Assembly: GCA_028280575.1 (NCBI GenBank)
Contig: JANQLN010000114.1
Span: 1 to 48,290 of the forward strand
Length of the DNA stretch: 48,290 nucleotides
Source of the DNA: Clostridia bacterium
GTDB taxonomy: Bacteria > Bacillota > Clostridia > Acetivibrionales > STF1-152
Direction: 5' to 3'
Shown here: positions 14,753-23,895 of the stretch, piece after piece
Layout: the number at the start of each line of letters is the position of its first letter
Numbering within the stretch: the stretch's first letter is position 1
Notes under the pieces: model-generated
What the model saw: only the letters and a program-made list of their open reading frames with translations
What the model was told of the DNA's origin: nothing
Databases searched by the model: none
Position numbers and translations under genes: made by a program

Positions 14753-16486
14753 TTGAAGTACAAAGATTTTATCAAAGAAATCAAATCCAAAAACAAAGCA
14801 TCCTCGTTCTACATGGTTGTTAATGTTACAGCGGGACTGGTTACAGTTTTGCTGGCAGTATGGATGATAAGCCTGTTCCGGCAAGGAGAAGCCGCCAAAG
14901 AACACCTCATCGGCATATGTGCAGCAATTTGCATCTGCCAGATATTAAAGGCTGTATTTTATGCGATGGGGATATGGAAAGCGCACTATGCTGCTTACCA
15001 TTCACTGGCTGACATTCGTATGGACATTGTAAACCATATGAAGAAGCTGCCTATACGGTTTTTCCAAAAAAAGAAAACCGGCGATCTGTCCAACATTATC
15101 AATCATGATGTAGAGCAGGTGGAAATTTTTTTGGCCCATGCACAGCCGGAAATATTCATTTCAATTTTGATGGTACTTTCGATATCAGCGGCATTGTTCA
15201 TTATTGACTGTCGCACCGGTCTTGCCATGTTCATCCCAATACCTGTAATAATTGTCTATCAAAACCTGTGCACCAGGTTTCAGTCAAAAATCATGAATAC
15301 CTATGTAAAAAGCACAAAAGAAATGAATGAGGATTTGGTTGAGTATATCGGAACCATGCCGGCGATAAAAGCCTACTCCGATGAGGAAAAGAGAACGTCG
15401 CTTGTGCTGCAACATATGAAAGATTACATCAAATGGGTGAAGAACATGATGCTTTCCATTTCCTGCCCGCAAAGCATCGGGCAGCTTATCATGGAAATTG
15501 GCATTGTGCTGGTGGTAATCGTCGGCTCAAGCCGTATGGTAAACGGTGATCTGCCCGTGACCAGCTTTATACTTTGTATCGTTCTTGCCAACCTGTGTAT
15601 CACCTCAGTCATGAAGTATATGTCGTTTCACCATGCCAACATTGTTTTAGGCTCATCGGCGGCGAGTATCTATACCGTCATGAGTGAAACTCCAAAGGAA
15701 GAATATCCTGCACTTTTAAACCTGCGCAGCGGTGATGTGGAATTGAGAAATGTGTCTTTCAGTTATGATAATCGTGATGAAGCACTTCATGACGTAAGCT
15801 TGACTTTTCGTGAAAATACCGTCAACGCCCTTGTAGGTTCTTCCGGTTCGGGGAAATCCACAATAGCTAATCTGATTATGGGCTTCTGGAAAACGGGCAA
15901 AGGCACTGTTTCAATCGGCGGACAAGATATAGCCAGGATGAACAGCCGGGACTTGTCTACACTGGTATCCATTGTCCAGCAAGAGTCTTTCCTGTTCAAC
16001 ACGACCATCGCGGAAAATATCCGTATTGGGAAAAAGAATGCCACCATTGATGAAGTGATAGCTGTCGCGAAGATGGCTCGTATTCATGACATGGTACAGG
16101 CATTACCTGATGGGTACAACACCATTGTAGGGGAAGGCGGCGCAAAATTGTCAGGTGGTGAAAAGCAGCGTATCTCCATTGCCAGGATTATGCTGAAAAA
16201 TTCTCCTATCATCATTTTAGATGAAGCTACGGCAGCGATAGACCCTCACAATGAATATTTAATACAGGAGGCCATTAGCAATTTGAGCCGTGGCAAAACC
16301 GTTATTTCCATCGCCCATCATCTGCGTACTATCGTTAATGCGGATCAGATTGCTGTCATGGACGACGGCAAGGTAGCGGCGGCAGGCACACATCATGAAC
16401 TGGTGCAGAACTGCCCTTTATACACCGATATGGTGAGAGCGCAGGATGAAGTAGATAATTGGGAAATCAAGGAGAGGATTTTATGA
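14753..16486 (+). CDS. ABC exporter-fold transporter subunit A (membrane plus ATPase)
   Basis: A 577-residue half-transporter. The six-helix ABC-exporter domain spans residues about 15-310. The nucleotide-binding domain follows with Walker A GSSGSGKST (about 362), Q-loop in SIVQQESFLF, signature LSGGEKQR (about 465) and Walker B IIILDEATA (about 486). It starts at TTG, with GGGAGG upstream. It overlaps the next half-transporter by 4 bp (ATGA), so the two form a heterodimer. Such pairs include drug exporters and the siderophore importers YbtPQ/IrtAB. The Nik-type importer downstream favours a metal or metallophore role, not proven. Base composition is richer in GC than the flanks. Confidence 0.87.
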   Translation: MKYKDFIKEIKSKNKASSFYMVVNVTAGLVTVLLAVWMISLFRQGEAAKEHLIGICAAICICQILKAVFYAMGIWKAHYAAYHSLADIRMDIVNHMKKLPIRFFQKKKTGDLSNIINHDVEQVEIFLAHAQPEIFISILMVLSISAALFIIDCRTGLAMFIPIPVIIVYQNLCTRFQSKIMNTYVKSTKEMNEDLVEYIGTMPAIKAYSDEEKRTSLVLQHMKDYIKWVKNMMLSISCPQSIGQLIMEIGIVLVVIVGSSRMVNGDLPVTSFILCIVLANLCITSVMKYMSFHHANIVLGSSAASIYTVMSETPKEEYPALLNLRSGDVELRNVSFSYDNRDEALHDVSLTFRENTVNALVGSSGSGKSTIANLIMGFWKTGKGTVSIGGQDIARMNSRDLSTLVSIVQQESFLFNTTIAENIRIGKKNATIDEVIAVAKMARIHDMVQALPDGYNTIVGEGGAKLSGGEKQRISIARIMLKNSPIIILDEATAAIDPHNEYLIQEAISNLSRGKTVISIAHHLRTIVNADQIAVMDDGKVAAAGTHHELVQNCPLYTDMVRAQDEVDNWEIKERIL

Positions 16487-18231
16487 TTAAAAAGATATTT
16501 TCGATAACAACAGGCAGGGGCAAGGCTCTTATTATAATGGCTTCACTTGCTTTTACAGCCAGCGGTTTGCTGGGTGCCTACTTGATGTACGTTGTAGTGA
16601 AATTAATCAATGATATCAAGGATTACAACAGCGGAGCCTCTCTGGGCGGCATATGGCTGACCCTGCTTATCATTGTCGGGCTTAAAGCACTCCTACGAAT
16701 TGTGGCTGATCTGGCAAAACACTTCGCGGGCTTTGACGTGGTTTACAAGGTGCGTGAAAGCATCATTTACAAACTGAAAAAGTTTTCCCTCGGATTTTTC
16801 AGTAATGAGCGTTTGGGGGAAATCAGCACCATCATTCATAAGGATGTTGACAAATTGGAGAGCATTGTCGGCCACTTCATATCTATCATGATCAGTGACG
16901 TATTGATATCCTTAATACTCGGCGTTTGGCTGTTTAGTCGGAGTGTTCCATTGGGAATTGCCATGGTTTCTTTGCTGCCCTTTGCCGTTATCGCGTTAAT
17001 GTCCGGACTGAAAAAAAATATGAAGCTGCAGAAAGAAACGGGCAATGATCTGGCGGATATGGTGAGTCTGTTCATTGAATACACAAAGGGTATCCCTCTA
17101 ATGAGGGCATTTCCCGAAAACAGCACTTTTGAAAAGAAACTGCAAGAAAGTATTGATGAGTTTGGCAAAAGCTCCCGTACAAGATCAAAATCTGTGGCGA
17201 ACTATGTGGGGAGATTCCGCTTTTTCTTAGAGCTTGCCAATGCGGTGATGCTTATTGCGGGAACAGTTATGCTCTACAAGGGAATAGTTGATATAACCGT
17301 GTTTTTGATGTTTGTTATATTCAGTTCGGAATTTTATAAGCCGTTTTGCAAAATGGAAAATTATTGGCGGGATTATCTGGACGTGAAAGACAGCTATCTG
17401 CGTGTGGAATGGCTTTTAAGCGCCCCGGTTGTTCCTGAAAAGGAAAATCCCATTAGAGCAAAGGCCTTTGATATTACCTATGAACATGTAGGTTTCTCTT
17501 ATGAGTCTAAGGACAATACCCTTGATACAGACGAATTCTCCTTACAGGATGTGAGCTTCCATGTCCCGCAGGGTTCCCTTGCGGCTTTGGTAGGCCCTTC
17601 CGGTTCCGGTAAAACCACAATTACCAATCTGCTGCTTCGGTTTTGGGATAATCAGGATGGTTCTATCAAGGTTGGCGGTGTTGATATACGGGACATGGAT
17701 TACGATTACCTGCTTTCCAATATCAGTATCGTGATGCAGAATGTAGTGCTTTTCGCGGACAGCATTTATGAGAATATCCGTATTTGCAATAAGAACGCCA
17801 CAAAGAAGCAGGTTATTGAAGCTGCCAAGAGGGCACAAATCCATGATTTCATCATGACCCTGCCGGATGGCTACGACACACAGGTAGGGGAAAATGGCGT
17901 AGGCCTTTCCGGCGGACAAAAACAGCGCCTATCCATTGCGCGAGCCTTTTTGAAAGATGCACCTATCGTCATACTGGATGAAATCACCAGCAATGTTGAT
18001 CCGGTCAATGAAGCAAAGATACAAAAAGCGGTCAGTACACTTGCACAGGGGCGGAGTATTTTAGTGATTGCCCATCACTTGAAAACTATACGGGGTGCAG
18101 ACCAAATTGTTGTATTCAATAAAGGAAAAATCGCAGAAACGGGAACACACCGGGTACTTCTTGAAAAAAACGGCCTGTATGCGCAATTGTGGCAATCGCA
18201 GGAGGATGCACAAGGATGGAGAATAGCATGA
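16483..18231 (+). CDS. ABC exporter-fold transporter subunit B
   Basis: 582 residues from ATG 16483, where ATGA overlaps the stop of the partner gene. AAGGAGAGG lies just upstream, so I reject the in-frame TTG 24 nt earlier. The membrane domain covers about residues 15-315. The ATPase has Walker A GPSGSGKTT (about 370), signature LSGGQKQR (about 475) and Walker B VILDEITS, with His-loop IAHHL. Both halves keep their catalytic Glu, so neither site looks degenerate. It works with the preceding protein as one transporter. The two share the IAHHL switch motif and similar NBD layout, which suggests an old duplication. Confidence 0.87.
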   Translation: MIKKIFSITTGRGKALIIMASLAFTASGLLGAYLMYVVVKLINDIKDYNSGASLGGIWLTLLIIVGLKALLRIVADLAKHFAGFDVVYKVRESIIYKLKKFSLGFFSNERLGEISTIIHKDVDKLESIVGHFISIMISDVLISLILGVWLFSRSVPLGIAMVSLLPFAVIALMSGLKKNMKLQKETGNDLADMVSLFIEYTKGIPLMRAFPENSTFEKKLQESIDEFGKSSRTRSKSVANYVGRFRFFLELANAVMLIAGTVMLYKGIVDITVFLMFVIFSSEFYKPFCKMENYWRDYLDVKDSYLRVEWLLSAPVVPEKENPIRAKAFDITYEHVGFSYESKDNTLDTDEFSLQDVSFHVPQGSLAALVGPSGSGKTTITNLLLRFWDNQDGSIKVGGVDIRDMDYDYLLSNISIVMQNVVLFADSIYENIRICNKNATKKQVIEAAKRAQIHDFIMTLPDGYDTQVGENGVGLSGGQKQRLSIARAFLKDAPIVILDEITSNVDPVNEAKIQKAVSTLAQGRSILVIAHHLKTIRGADQIVVFNKGKIAETGTHRVLLEKNGLYAQLWQSQEDAQGWRIA

Positions 18232-18256
18232 ATTTATGATGCGAACCTGAATATAA

Positions 18257-18361
18257 GATTGTGATGCCGCTTATGCGAAGTTTCAAGATTTAGGACGAGC
18301 CGGTGCCTCCGTCATGGTCAGGGGAACCACAGCAGATATAAAAAACATGAGAAGAACTTAA
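18257..18361 (+). pseudogene. Possible gene remnant between the two transporter modules
   Basis: A 34-codon open stretch ends at TAA 18359-18361 and encodes FQDLGRAGASVMVRG near its middle. It has no start codon or ribosome site and is closed upstream by TAA. Codon use looks protein-like and it has no homology I can name. It may be the tail of a gene lost when the ABC pair and the Nik genes were joined. Confidence 0.25.
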
Positions 18362-18390
18362 CCTTATACAAGAAAGGACGTGAGAACGAG

Positions 18391-19338
18391 TTGTTTAGAT
18401 ACATAAGAAAGCGATTGACTAACCTTATCGTTGTGTTGTTTGGCGTAACAGTCCTTTCCTTTTTGCTGTCAAATATTTCTCCGGTGGATCCTGCTGAGGC
18501 TTATGCCAGACGGATATTGAAGAGTCCTGCTCCTCAAAAAATCGAAGAAATCCGTCTTAAAATGGGGCTTGACTTGCCATTATATCAACAGTATATCAAT
18601 TGGATTGGCAGATGTCTCAGAGGTGACCTGGGTTCATCTCTGCTGACAAAAAATCCGGTCAATTATGACATTGCGCAGAAACTGCCTGCAACCATGCAGC
18701 TTGTAGCTATAGCTTTGTTTTGGATTCTGATCTCATTTATACCCATCGGTATCATTTCTGCTGTCAGAAAAAACAGTCTTTTTGACCACTTAATAAAAGG
18801 GGTGGCCATATTAGGTATCTCCATTCCAAGCTTTTGGCTGGGCTTTCTGTTTCTTTTTATATTTGCGGTTACCTTCCCTGTTTTTAAGGTTATAGATTAT
18901 GGAAATATCAAAAGCCTGATTCTTCCCTCGCTGGTTCTTGCCATACCTACAGCATCCTCGTTTGTCCGGTTATTCCGTGCCACAGTACTGTCTAACTTGA
19001 ACAAGGACTACGTCGTTTACGCCAAGGCGAGAGGAATCAGCTCCAACAGGATTGTCTGGGGTCATGTTTTAAAAAACTCACTTCCCCCAATAGTTACACT
19101 ATTTTTTCAACACTTGGGATATATGCTTGCCGGAAGCGCAGTAGTTGAAAGCGTTTTTTCGCTAAAAGGAATAGGACTGCATCTGCTTAATGCCGTTACA
19201 GCCCGTGATTTACCGACAATCAACGGCTGTGTACTGGTCATTGCCATTATTTTTGTACTTTGCAGCATACTTGCGGATGTAATCAACATGGTTCTGAATC
19301 CTCGAATAACGGACAAGGAGGAAGGACTTTATGAATAA
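18391..19338 (+). CDS. Nickel/oligopeptide ABC permease, NikB/DppB type
   Basis: A 315-residue permease with six membrane segments, the family N-terminus MFRYIRKRLTNLIVVLFGVT and the LPATMQL and GISIPSFWLG signatures. The EAA-like loop VYAKARGISSNRIVWGHVLKNSL docks the ATPase. It starts at TTG with AAGGAC 12 nt upstream, a rather long distance. It overlaps the next gene by 8 bp. Subunit of a five-gene importer for nickel, a metal chelate or peptides. Confidence 0.88.
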   Translation: MFRYIRKRLTNLIVVLFGVTVLSFLLSNISPVDPAEAYARRILKSPAPQKIEEIRLKMGLDLPLYQQYINWIGRCLRGDLGSSLLTKNPVNYDIAQKLPATMQLVAIALFWILISFIPIGIISAVRKNSLFDHLIKGVAILGISIPSFWLGFLFLFIFAVTFPVFKVIDYGNIKSLILPSLVLAIPTASSFVRLFRATVLSNLNKDYVVYAKARGISSNRIVWGHVLKNSLPPIVTLFFQHLGYMLAGSAVVESVFSLKGIGLHLLNAVTARDLPTINGCVLVIAIIFVLCSILADVINMVLNPRITDKEEGLYE

Positions 19339-20155
19339 AGCACTCTTAAAAAACAAGCAGATCTTGATTGGTCTTGCCCTGATACTGTTTGTATCAACGA
19401 TTGCGGTTTTTGCTCCGCTCATTGCGCCTAATGATCCGAATAAAATAGATGCACTAAATAAGTTTCTATCTGCAAAGGGAGAATATCCGTTGGGAACGGA
19501 CCAGTTAGGCCGATGCGTTTTTTCAAGGCTGATCTTTGGCGCCAGGTATTCTCTGGGTATTGCAGTTCCCACACTGCTGGCGTTGGGAACCATGGGGCTG
19601 GCCTTTGGAACAGCTGCAGCCTATATAGGCGGACGGCTTGAACGGGTATTCCTTATTGTTTGTGATATTTTCATGGCATTTCCTCCGCTGATTATCGTTT
19701 TGTCCCTGGTCGGAGCACTGGGACAAGGGTTAGAGATTATTCTTGCAGCGGTGATTTTCTCCATGTGGGTCTGGTACGCGAAGGTTATACGAACCTATGC
19801 GGGGATTGAAAGAGCAAAAGACTATATTCTGGCGTCAAAAATCGCCGGATGCAGTGGACTAAGAATTGTATCGCGTCACATTATACCCAATATCCTGCCC
19901 CAGTGCATTGTAATTGTAAGCACGGGGATAGCTGCCCTTATTCTGATGGTTTCCAGCTTTTCTTTCCTTGGACTAGGGTTTGAGGCGGGAACGCCGGAAT
20001 GGGGTGCAATGCTCAACCAAGCCAGATCCAGCTTTTATTCTCATCCGAGATTAGTTATCTATCCCGGCCTTTGCATTTTACTCACATCGGCAGGTTTCAA
20101 TCTTTTTGGGGAAGCTCTAAGGGATGTGATCTCCCCTGAGGAGGCGAGCGAATGA
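19331..20155 (+). CDS. Nickel/oligopeptide ABC permease, NikC/DppC type
   Basis: 274 residues. The N-terminal helix is followed by the NDPNKIDALNK and YPLGTDQLGRCVFSRLIFGAR motifs that mark the DppC/NikC family, and a C-terminal five-helix domain with the loop YILASKIAGCSGLRIVSRHIIPN. GAAGGACTTT precedes its ATG, inside the end of the partner gene. It overlaps the ATPase gene by 4 bp, which implies translational coupling. Confidence 0.88.
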   Translation: MNKALLKNKQILIGLALILFVSTIAVFAPLIAPNDPNKIDALNKFLSAKGEYPLGTDQLGRCVFSRLIFGARYSLGIAVPTLLALGTMGLAFGTAAAYIGGRLERVFLIVCDIFMAFPPLIIVLSLVGALGQGLEIILAAVIFSMWVWYAKVIRTYAGIERAKDYILASKIAGCSGLRIVSRHIIPNILPQCIVIVSTGIAALILMVSSFSFLGLGFEAGTPEWGAMLNQARSSFYSHPRLVIYPGLCILLTSAGFNLFGEALRDVISPEEASE

Positions 20156-20946
20156 CTGAACTGTTGAAGGTAAGCAAACTATGCATCGGCCTAAAGCCAC
20201 AAACCTTCCCTATTGTGAAGAATGTAAGCTTTGCGCTCCGGGAAGGGACTTCATTAGCTGTTGTCGGGGAAAGCGGAAGCGGAAAAACCATTACCTGCAA
20301 GTCAATCATGCAGCTTCTAAACCCAAAAACCTTTCAGGTTTCCGGGAGTATACGGTATAGGAAAACAGAACTCCTTACTATGGACGAGAAAGGAATCCGT
20401 GCACTGTGCGGAAGCAAAATCGCCATGATCGTCCAAAATCCCATGACGGCATTTGACCCCACTGTCAAAATAGGAGCGCAGATAGTGGAAACCTTAATGG
20501 CCCATCAAAGGATCAGTAAAAGAGATGCTTATGCATCCGGAATCCTCGCGCTTCAAAAAATGAACCTTCCCCGCTGCGAACAGTTGATGGACAGCTATCC
20601 CTATACTTTAAGCGGAGGCATGCTGCAAAGAATCATTATCGCCTTGTCCCTTATTCACGAGCCGGACATCATCATTGCCGATGAAGCCACCACCTCCCTG
20701 GATGTCAAAAACCAAAACATGGTCCTGGATGAACTGGAAAAAATGAAGAGAAACGGCATTGCACTATTGCTTGTGACCCACGATTTTGGCGTGGCGGCAA
20801 AGCTTGCGGACAATGTGATCGTAATGCGGGAGGGTAAGATTATCGAGCGGGGTACGGTATATGACATTTTTGAGTCTCCCCGAGAAGCCTATACAAAGGA
20901 ACTGCTGAAGGCCAGCATTCTTAAAAGGGGGAATTGTATTGATTGA
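20152..20946 (+). CDS. Nickel/oligopeptide ABC ATPase, NikD/DppD type
   Basis: A 264-residue ATPase: Walker A GESGSGKT (about residue 40), signature LSGGMLQR, Walker B IIADEATTSLD, His-loop VTHDFG. At 264 residues it is close to NikD and shorter than DppD/OppD, and it lacks the extra C-terminal extension of peptide systems. That weakly favours metal over peptide. ATG overlaps the previous stop by 4 bp; the following gene overlaps it by 8 bp. Confidence 0.87.
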   Translation: MTELLKVSKLCIGLKPQTFPIVKNVSFALREGTSLAVVGESGSGKTITCKSIMQLLNPKTFQVSGSIRYRKTELLTMDEKGIRALCGSKIAMIVQNPMTAFDPTVKIGAQIVETLMAHQRISKRDAYASGILALQKMNLPRCEQLMDSYPYTLSGGMLQRIIIALSLIHEPDIIIADEATTSLDVKNQNMVLDELEKMKRNGIALLLVTHDFGVAAKLADNVIVMREGKIIERGTVYDIFESPREAYTKELLKASILKRGNCID

Positions 20947-21727
20947 ACTTAAAGACTTATCTAAACGCTATATTTCCAAAAATAAGTACGGAAAGAAATT
21001 ACGGGTGGATGCCTTGAAGCAATTGTCCTTGACCCTTGTTAGTGATACAAGCTATGCCCTTGTCGGTGAGAGCGGCAGCGGTAAAAGCACTCTCGCCCGG
21101 ATACTGGCGTGTGTCGAACGTCCCACAAGCGGTGAGATATGGTTTGACGGAAAAAATGTTGCCGCTATGCGTTCCAAAGCACTTCGCTTGAAAAGAAAGG
21201 AATTCCAGATGGTTCTGCAAAACGCGCAAAGCTCTCTTGACCCCCGGCTCAGGATCTACGATTCCATAGCCGAACCAATCAGATGCCTGACTCAGACTAG
21301 CAGGTCGGACGAGCGCAAAATGATTTTAGAGATTGCCGAAAAAGTTCAATTACCTGAGGCGCTACTAGAGCGCTTTCCCCATGAACTCAGCGGTGGGCAG
21401 CAGAAAAGGGCTTGTATTGCAAGGGCAATGAGCGTTTCCCCAAAATTCATAGTATTTGATGAATCAGTTACCGGCTTGGACGTAACGCTCAGGAAACAGA
21501 TCCTGGATTTGATTTTGCAGCTTAACAGAGACGGGCGGCTTAGTATGTTCCTGTTTATTACCCATAACATTGATGTAGCGCTTTATATGGCTGATAACAT
21601 CTTTGTTATGAAAGACGGCTCTGTTATTGAACAGCTTGAAAATGCAGCATCCTATGGGGATTTCCGCCATGATTATTCCAGAATGCTAATAGAATCTCTT
21701 CCACCCCGATCACCGTTGCACCGTTAA
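20939..21727 (+). CDS. Nickel/oligopeptide ABC ATPase, NikE/DppF type
   Basis: 262 residues with Walker A GESGSGKST, signature LSGGQQKR, Walker B IVFDESVTGLD and His-loop ITHNID. It forms the second ATPase of the importer. It begins at TTG with AGGGGG 8 nt upstream, inside the end of the previous gene. The Ser after the catalytic Glu in Walker B (DESVTGLD) is typical for DppF-type proteins. Confidence 0.87.
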   Translation: MIELKDLSKRYISKNKYGKKLRVDALKQLSLTLVSDTSYALVGESGSGKSTLARILACVERPTSGEIWFDGKNVAAMRSKALRLKRKEFQMVLQNAQSSLDPRLRIYDSIAEPIRCLTQTSRSDERKMILEIAEKVQLPEALLERFPHELSGGQQKRACIARAMSVSPKFIVFDESVTGLDVTLRKQILDLILQLNRDGRLSMFLFITHNIDVALYMADNIFVMKDGSVIEQLENAASYGDFRHDYSRMLIESLPPRSPLHR

Positions 21728-21777
21728 GGCGGAAGGATTTTAATATAAACTCTAACAAGAAAAGGAGATTGATTATT

Positions 21778-23382
21778 TTGAAAAAATTGATTGTTATGCT
21801 ATTGGCTATTGCGTTGTTACTGACGGCTTTGGCCGGGTGCTCCAAGCCTGCTGATGATACCGGGAGTACGATTAATGAAATCACGCTCAGCGAGAGCTGG
21901 AACTTTGAGAGCTTTGCCCCTCTTACATTGGAGGCTAGCAACCATGGAATCATGTACTATACGCGTAATTTTTATGAAACCCTTGTCAGTTACGATAACG
22001 GCAAAATTGTTCCCGGCCTTGCTGAAACATGGGAAGTGTCTGAGGATGGTCTTGTGTATACCTTCCATCTGAGAGAGGATGTGAAATTTACTGACGGAGA
22101 GCCCTTTAATTCTGAAGCTGTTAAAAAGAATCTGGAGTTAATTCCCATCAACCTCGGTATTTATAATGGTTATTTTGGAACAGTGACTACGCTGTTCGAC
22201 AAAATCGTCCCAGTGGATACCCATACGGTTGAGGTGCATTTGACCCGTCCCTATTATGCAGCACTGAATGATTTTTCCATGGAGATGGTTTTGGCAATGG
22301 TGTCTCCTAACGCATACAATGAGGACGGCTCCTACAAGGATACTTTGAAAACTGCCACCCTGGGTACCGGGCCTTATGTGTATCAAGGAGATACAGACGG
22401 TACAACATATACATTTGTTAAAAATTCTGAATACTGGGGTGAAGAACCTCAAATAGATCGTTTTTATGTGAAGGTGATTCATGATAATGACGCCAGACAA
22501 CTGGCTTTGCGCAATGGCGAGGTGGACATTTTCGTGGGGGCCAGGCAAATGTCCTACAATAGCTTCAGTGAACTGAAAAAGGCAGGGTACGGATCGCTTA
22601 TCTCCGATGGCTCAAGTAAAACTCAATACCTTGCGTTTAATGTGGAAAAATCACCTTTTGACGACTTGAATGTTCGCCGGGCCGCCAGCCACGCCATTGA
22701 CAAAGCGAGTATTTGCAAAAGCGTACTTGGGGGATTGGCTACAGAGGCAAACAGCCTCTTTCCCCCGAATTTACCTTACTGCGATGTCGAGCCTGTAACA
22801 TATGAATATAACAGAAAAAAGGCGATTAAGCTCCTGGAGGACGCCGGTTGGTTTGATACCGATGGTGATGGCATTCGTGAAAAGGATGGCATCCAATTAA
22901 AGGGAGAACTGGTTTATGAAACAGACGATACGGTGATGGAGGATCTTGCTCTTGTTTTGTGTGCTCAACTGAAAGAGGTCGGCATGGATATTAAGCCAAA
23001 TGGCATGGAGGTTGCTGCTTGCTTTAACGAATACGAAAAGGGTAATTACTCTATTGGCCGCACTTTCACATACGGCGGCGTTTGGGATCCTCATACGACC
23101 ATTACCAACGCTAATCCTGGTCAGGGTAATGATGTGCTAAATCGTGCGTCTACGCTTATTGACAATGCCGGCGAGCTAATTGAAGCTCTGAATGTCACTG
23201 TTGACAAGGAAAAAATAAAGGAAACTTATGAATTTATTTTATGTGAGATCAGCGATAAGGCTCTACTTGTTCCACTTTACTATACGAACGAACTAGTAGT
23301 ATACAATAAAGACAAAATCCAGGATTATTCATTTGAAGGAGAGCTGGGTTATATATACGTTCCCCTAATTAAGGTGAAATAA
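21778..23382 (+). CDS. Nickel/peptide-type ABC binding lipoprotein (NikA-like)
   Basis: A 534-residue lipoprotein of the family 5 binding proteins. The signal peptide MKKLIVMLLAIALLLTALAG ends at the lipobox Cys21. Typical family parts are PGLAETWEVSEDGLVYTFHL, FNSEAVKKNLE and YLAFNVEKSPFDDLNVRRA. I choose TTG 21778, 10 nt after AAAGGAG; TTG 21769 lies only 1 nt after it. It captures the ligand for the Nik/Dpp permeases upstream. The binding-pocket residues cannot be judged by eye, so nickel, a nickel/cobalt chelate, a nicotianamine-like metallophore or peptide remain open. Confidence 0.88.
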   Translation: MKKLIVMLLAIALLLTALAGCSKPADDTGSTINEITLSESWNFESFAPLTLEASNHGIMYYTRNFYETLVSYDNGKIVPGLAETWEVSEDGLVYTFHLREDVKFTDGEPFNSEAVKKNLELIPINLGIYNGYFGTVTTLFDKIVPVDTHTVEVHLTRPYYAALNDFSMEMVLAMVSPNAYNEDGSYKDTLKTATLGTGPYVYQGDTDGTTYTFVKNSEYWGEEPQIDRFYVKVIHDNDARQLALRNGEVDIFVGARQMSYNSFSELKKAGYGSLISDGSSKTQYLAFNVEKSPFDDLNVRRAASHAIDKASICKSVLGGLATEANSLFPPNLPYCDVEPVTYEYNRKKAIKLLEDAGWFDTDGDGIREKDGIQLKGELVYETDDTVMEDLALVLCAQLKEVGMDIKPNGMEVAACFNEYEKGNYSIGRTFTYGGVWDPHTTITNANPGQGNDVLNRASTLIDNAGELIEALNVTVDKEKIKETYEFILCEISDKALLVPLYYTNELVVYNKDKIQDYSFEGELGYIYVPLIKVK

Positions 23383-23426
23383 GGATATTCGATTTAATTC
23401 TTGGACGCAGATTTGAAGACCTATTG

Positions 23427-23474
23427 TGGCAGAGGGGGTGAGATTTGAACCCACGGAGGTATTACGATTTCCAG
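23427..23474 (-). other. 3' fragment of a tRNA-Ser-like gene (attachment-site remnant)
   Basis: On the minus strand: an anticodon-loop-like CTGGAAA (GGA, serine), a TCGTA half-stem, then a perfect T-arm GTGGG-TTCAAAT-CTCAC, acceptor CCCCTCT, discriminator G and CCA. No 5' half (D-arm, acceptor 5' strand) is present, and the variable arm between the two parts is too short for a serine tRNA, so it is not functional. Partial tRNA 3' ends of this kind arise where an integrative element recombined into a tRNA gene. No integrase is visible in the window. Confidence 0.7.
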
Positions 23475-23619
23475 TTGTGGATTTTGAAAAAATTGTTTTA
23501 TATCTTTTTATAACACCTTGGATAACAAAAGGGTAACACGTTTTGACTGCGTTATTATTTACAGTGTTCCATACTAATTTTAAGGTTAACCCAATAGTGG
23601 TTAAGAGTTTATATCTTAT

Positions 23620-23790
23620 TTAATATAGTACTCTAAATTCTTTATCAGAAAATATTCTATCTACAATTTTTACACACTCAAATGTTTCTGTTGCTTGTTG
23701 TATATCAAATTTTCCTACATAGAATATTTTTGCATTTTCATTATATGTACATTTTAAAATGTCTATCATTTTTCCCTTTTCGGTCAACAT
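23620..23790 (-). CDS. Hypothetical 56-residue protein, doubtful
   Basis: An open frame from ATG 23790 to TAA encodes a mixed alpha/beta-type sequence containing MIDILKCTYNENAKIFYVG. There is no clear ribosome site. A TTG start 10 codons upstream is possible. I do not recognise the sequence. It may be a fragment of mobile-element cargo, since it lies just beyond the tRNA fragment. The rest of 23475-23895 holds no other coding candidate. Confidence 0.22.
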   Translation of the reverse strand: MLTEKGKMIDILKCTYNENAKIFYVGKFDIQQATETFECVKIVDRIFSDKEFRVLY

Positions 23791-23895
23791 GTATCTATAG
23801 TTGCAAATCTTTTTTTGCAACCATATACTAAAAATAGCAAATAAGGACAGGTAATTAAAATCATGAAATGTTATTATTAATATAGGGGGTTACTG

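Noticed and set aside
23427-23474. A functional tRNA-Ser gene
   Set aside because: The 5' acceptor strand and D-arm are missing and the variable arm is too short.
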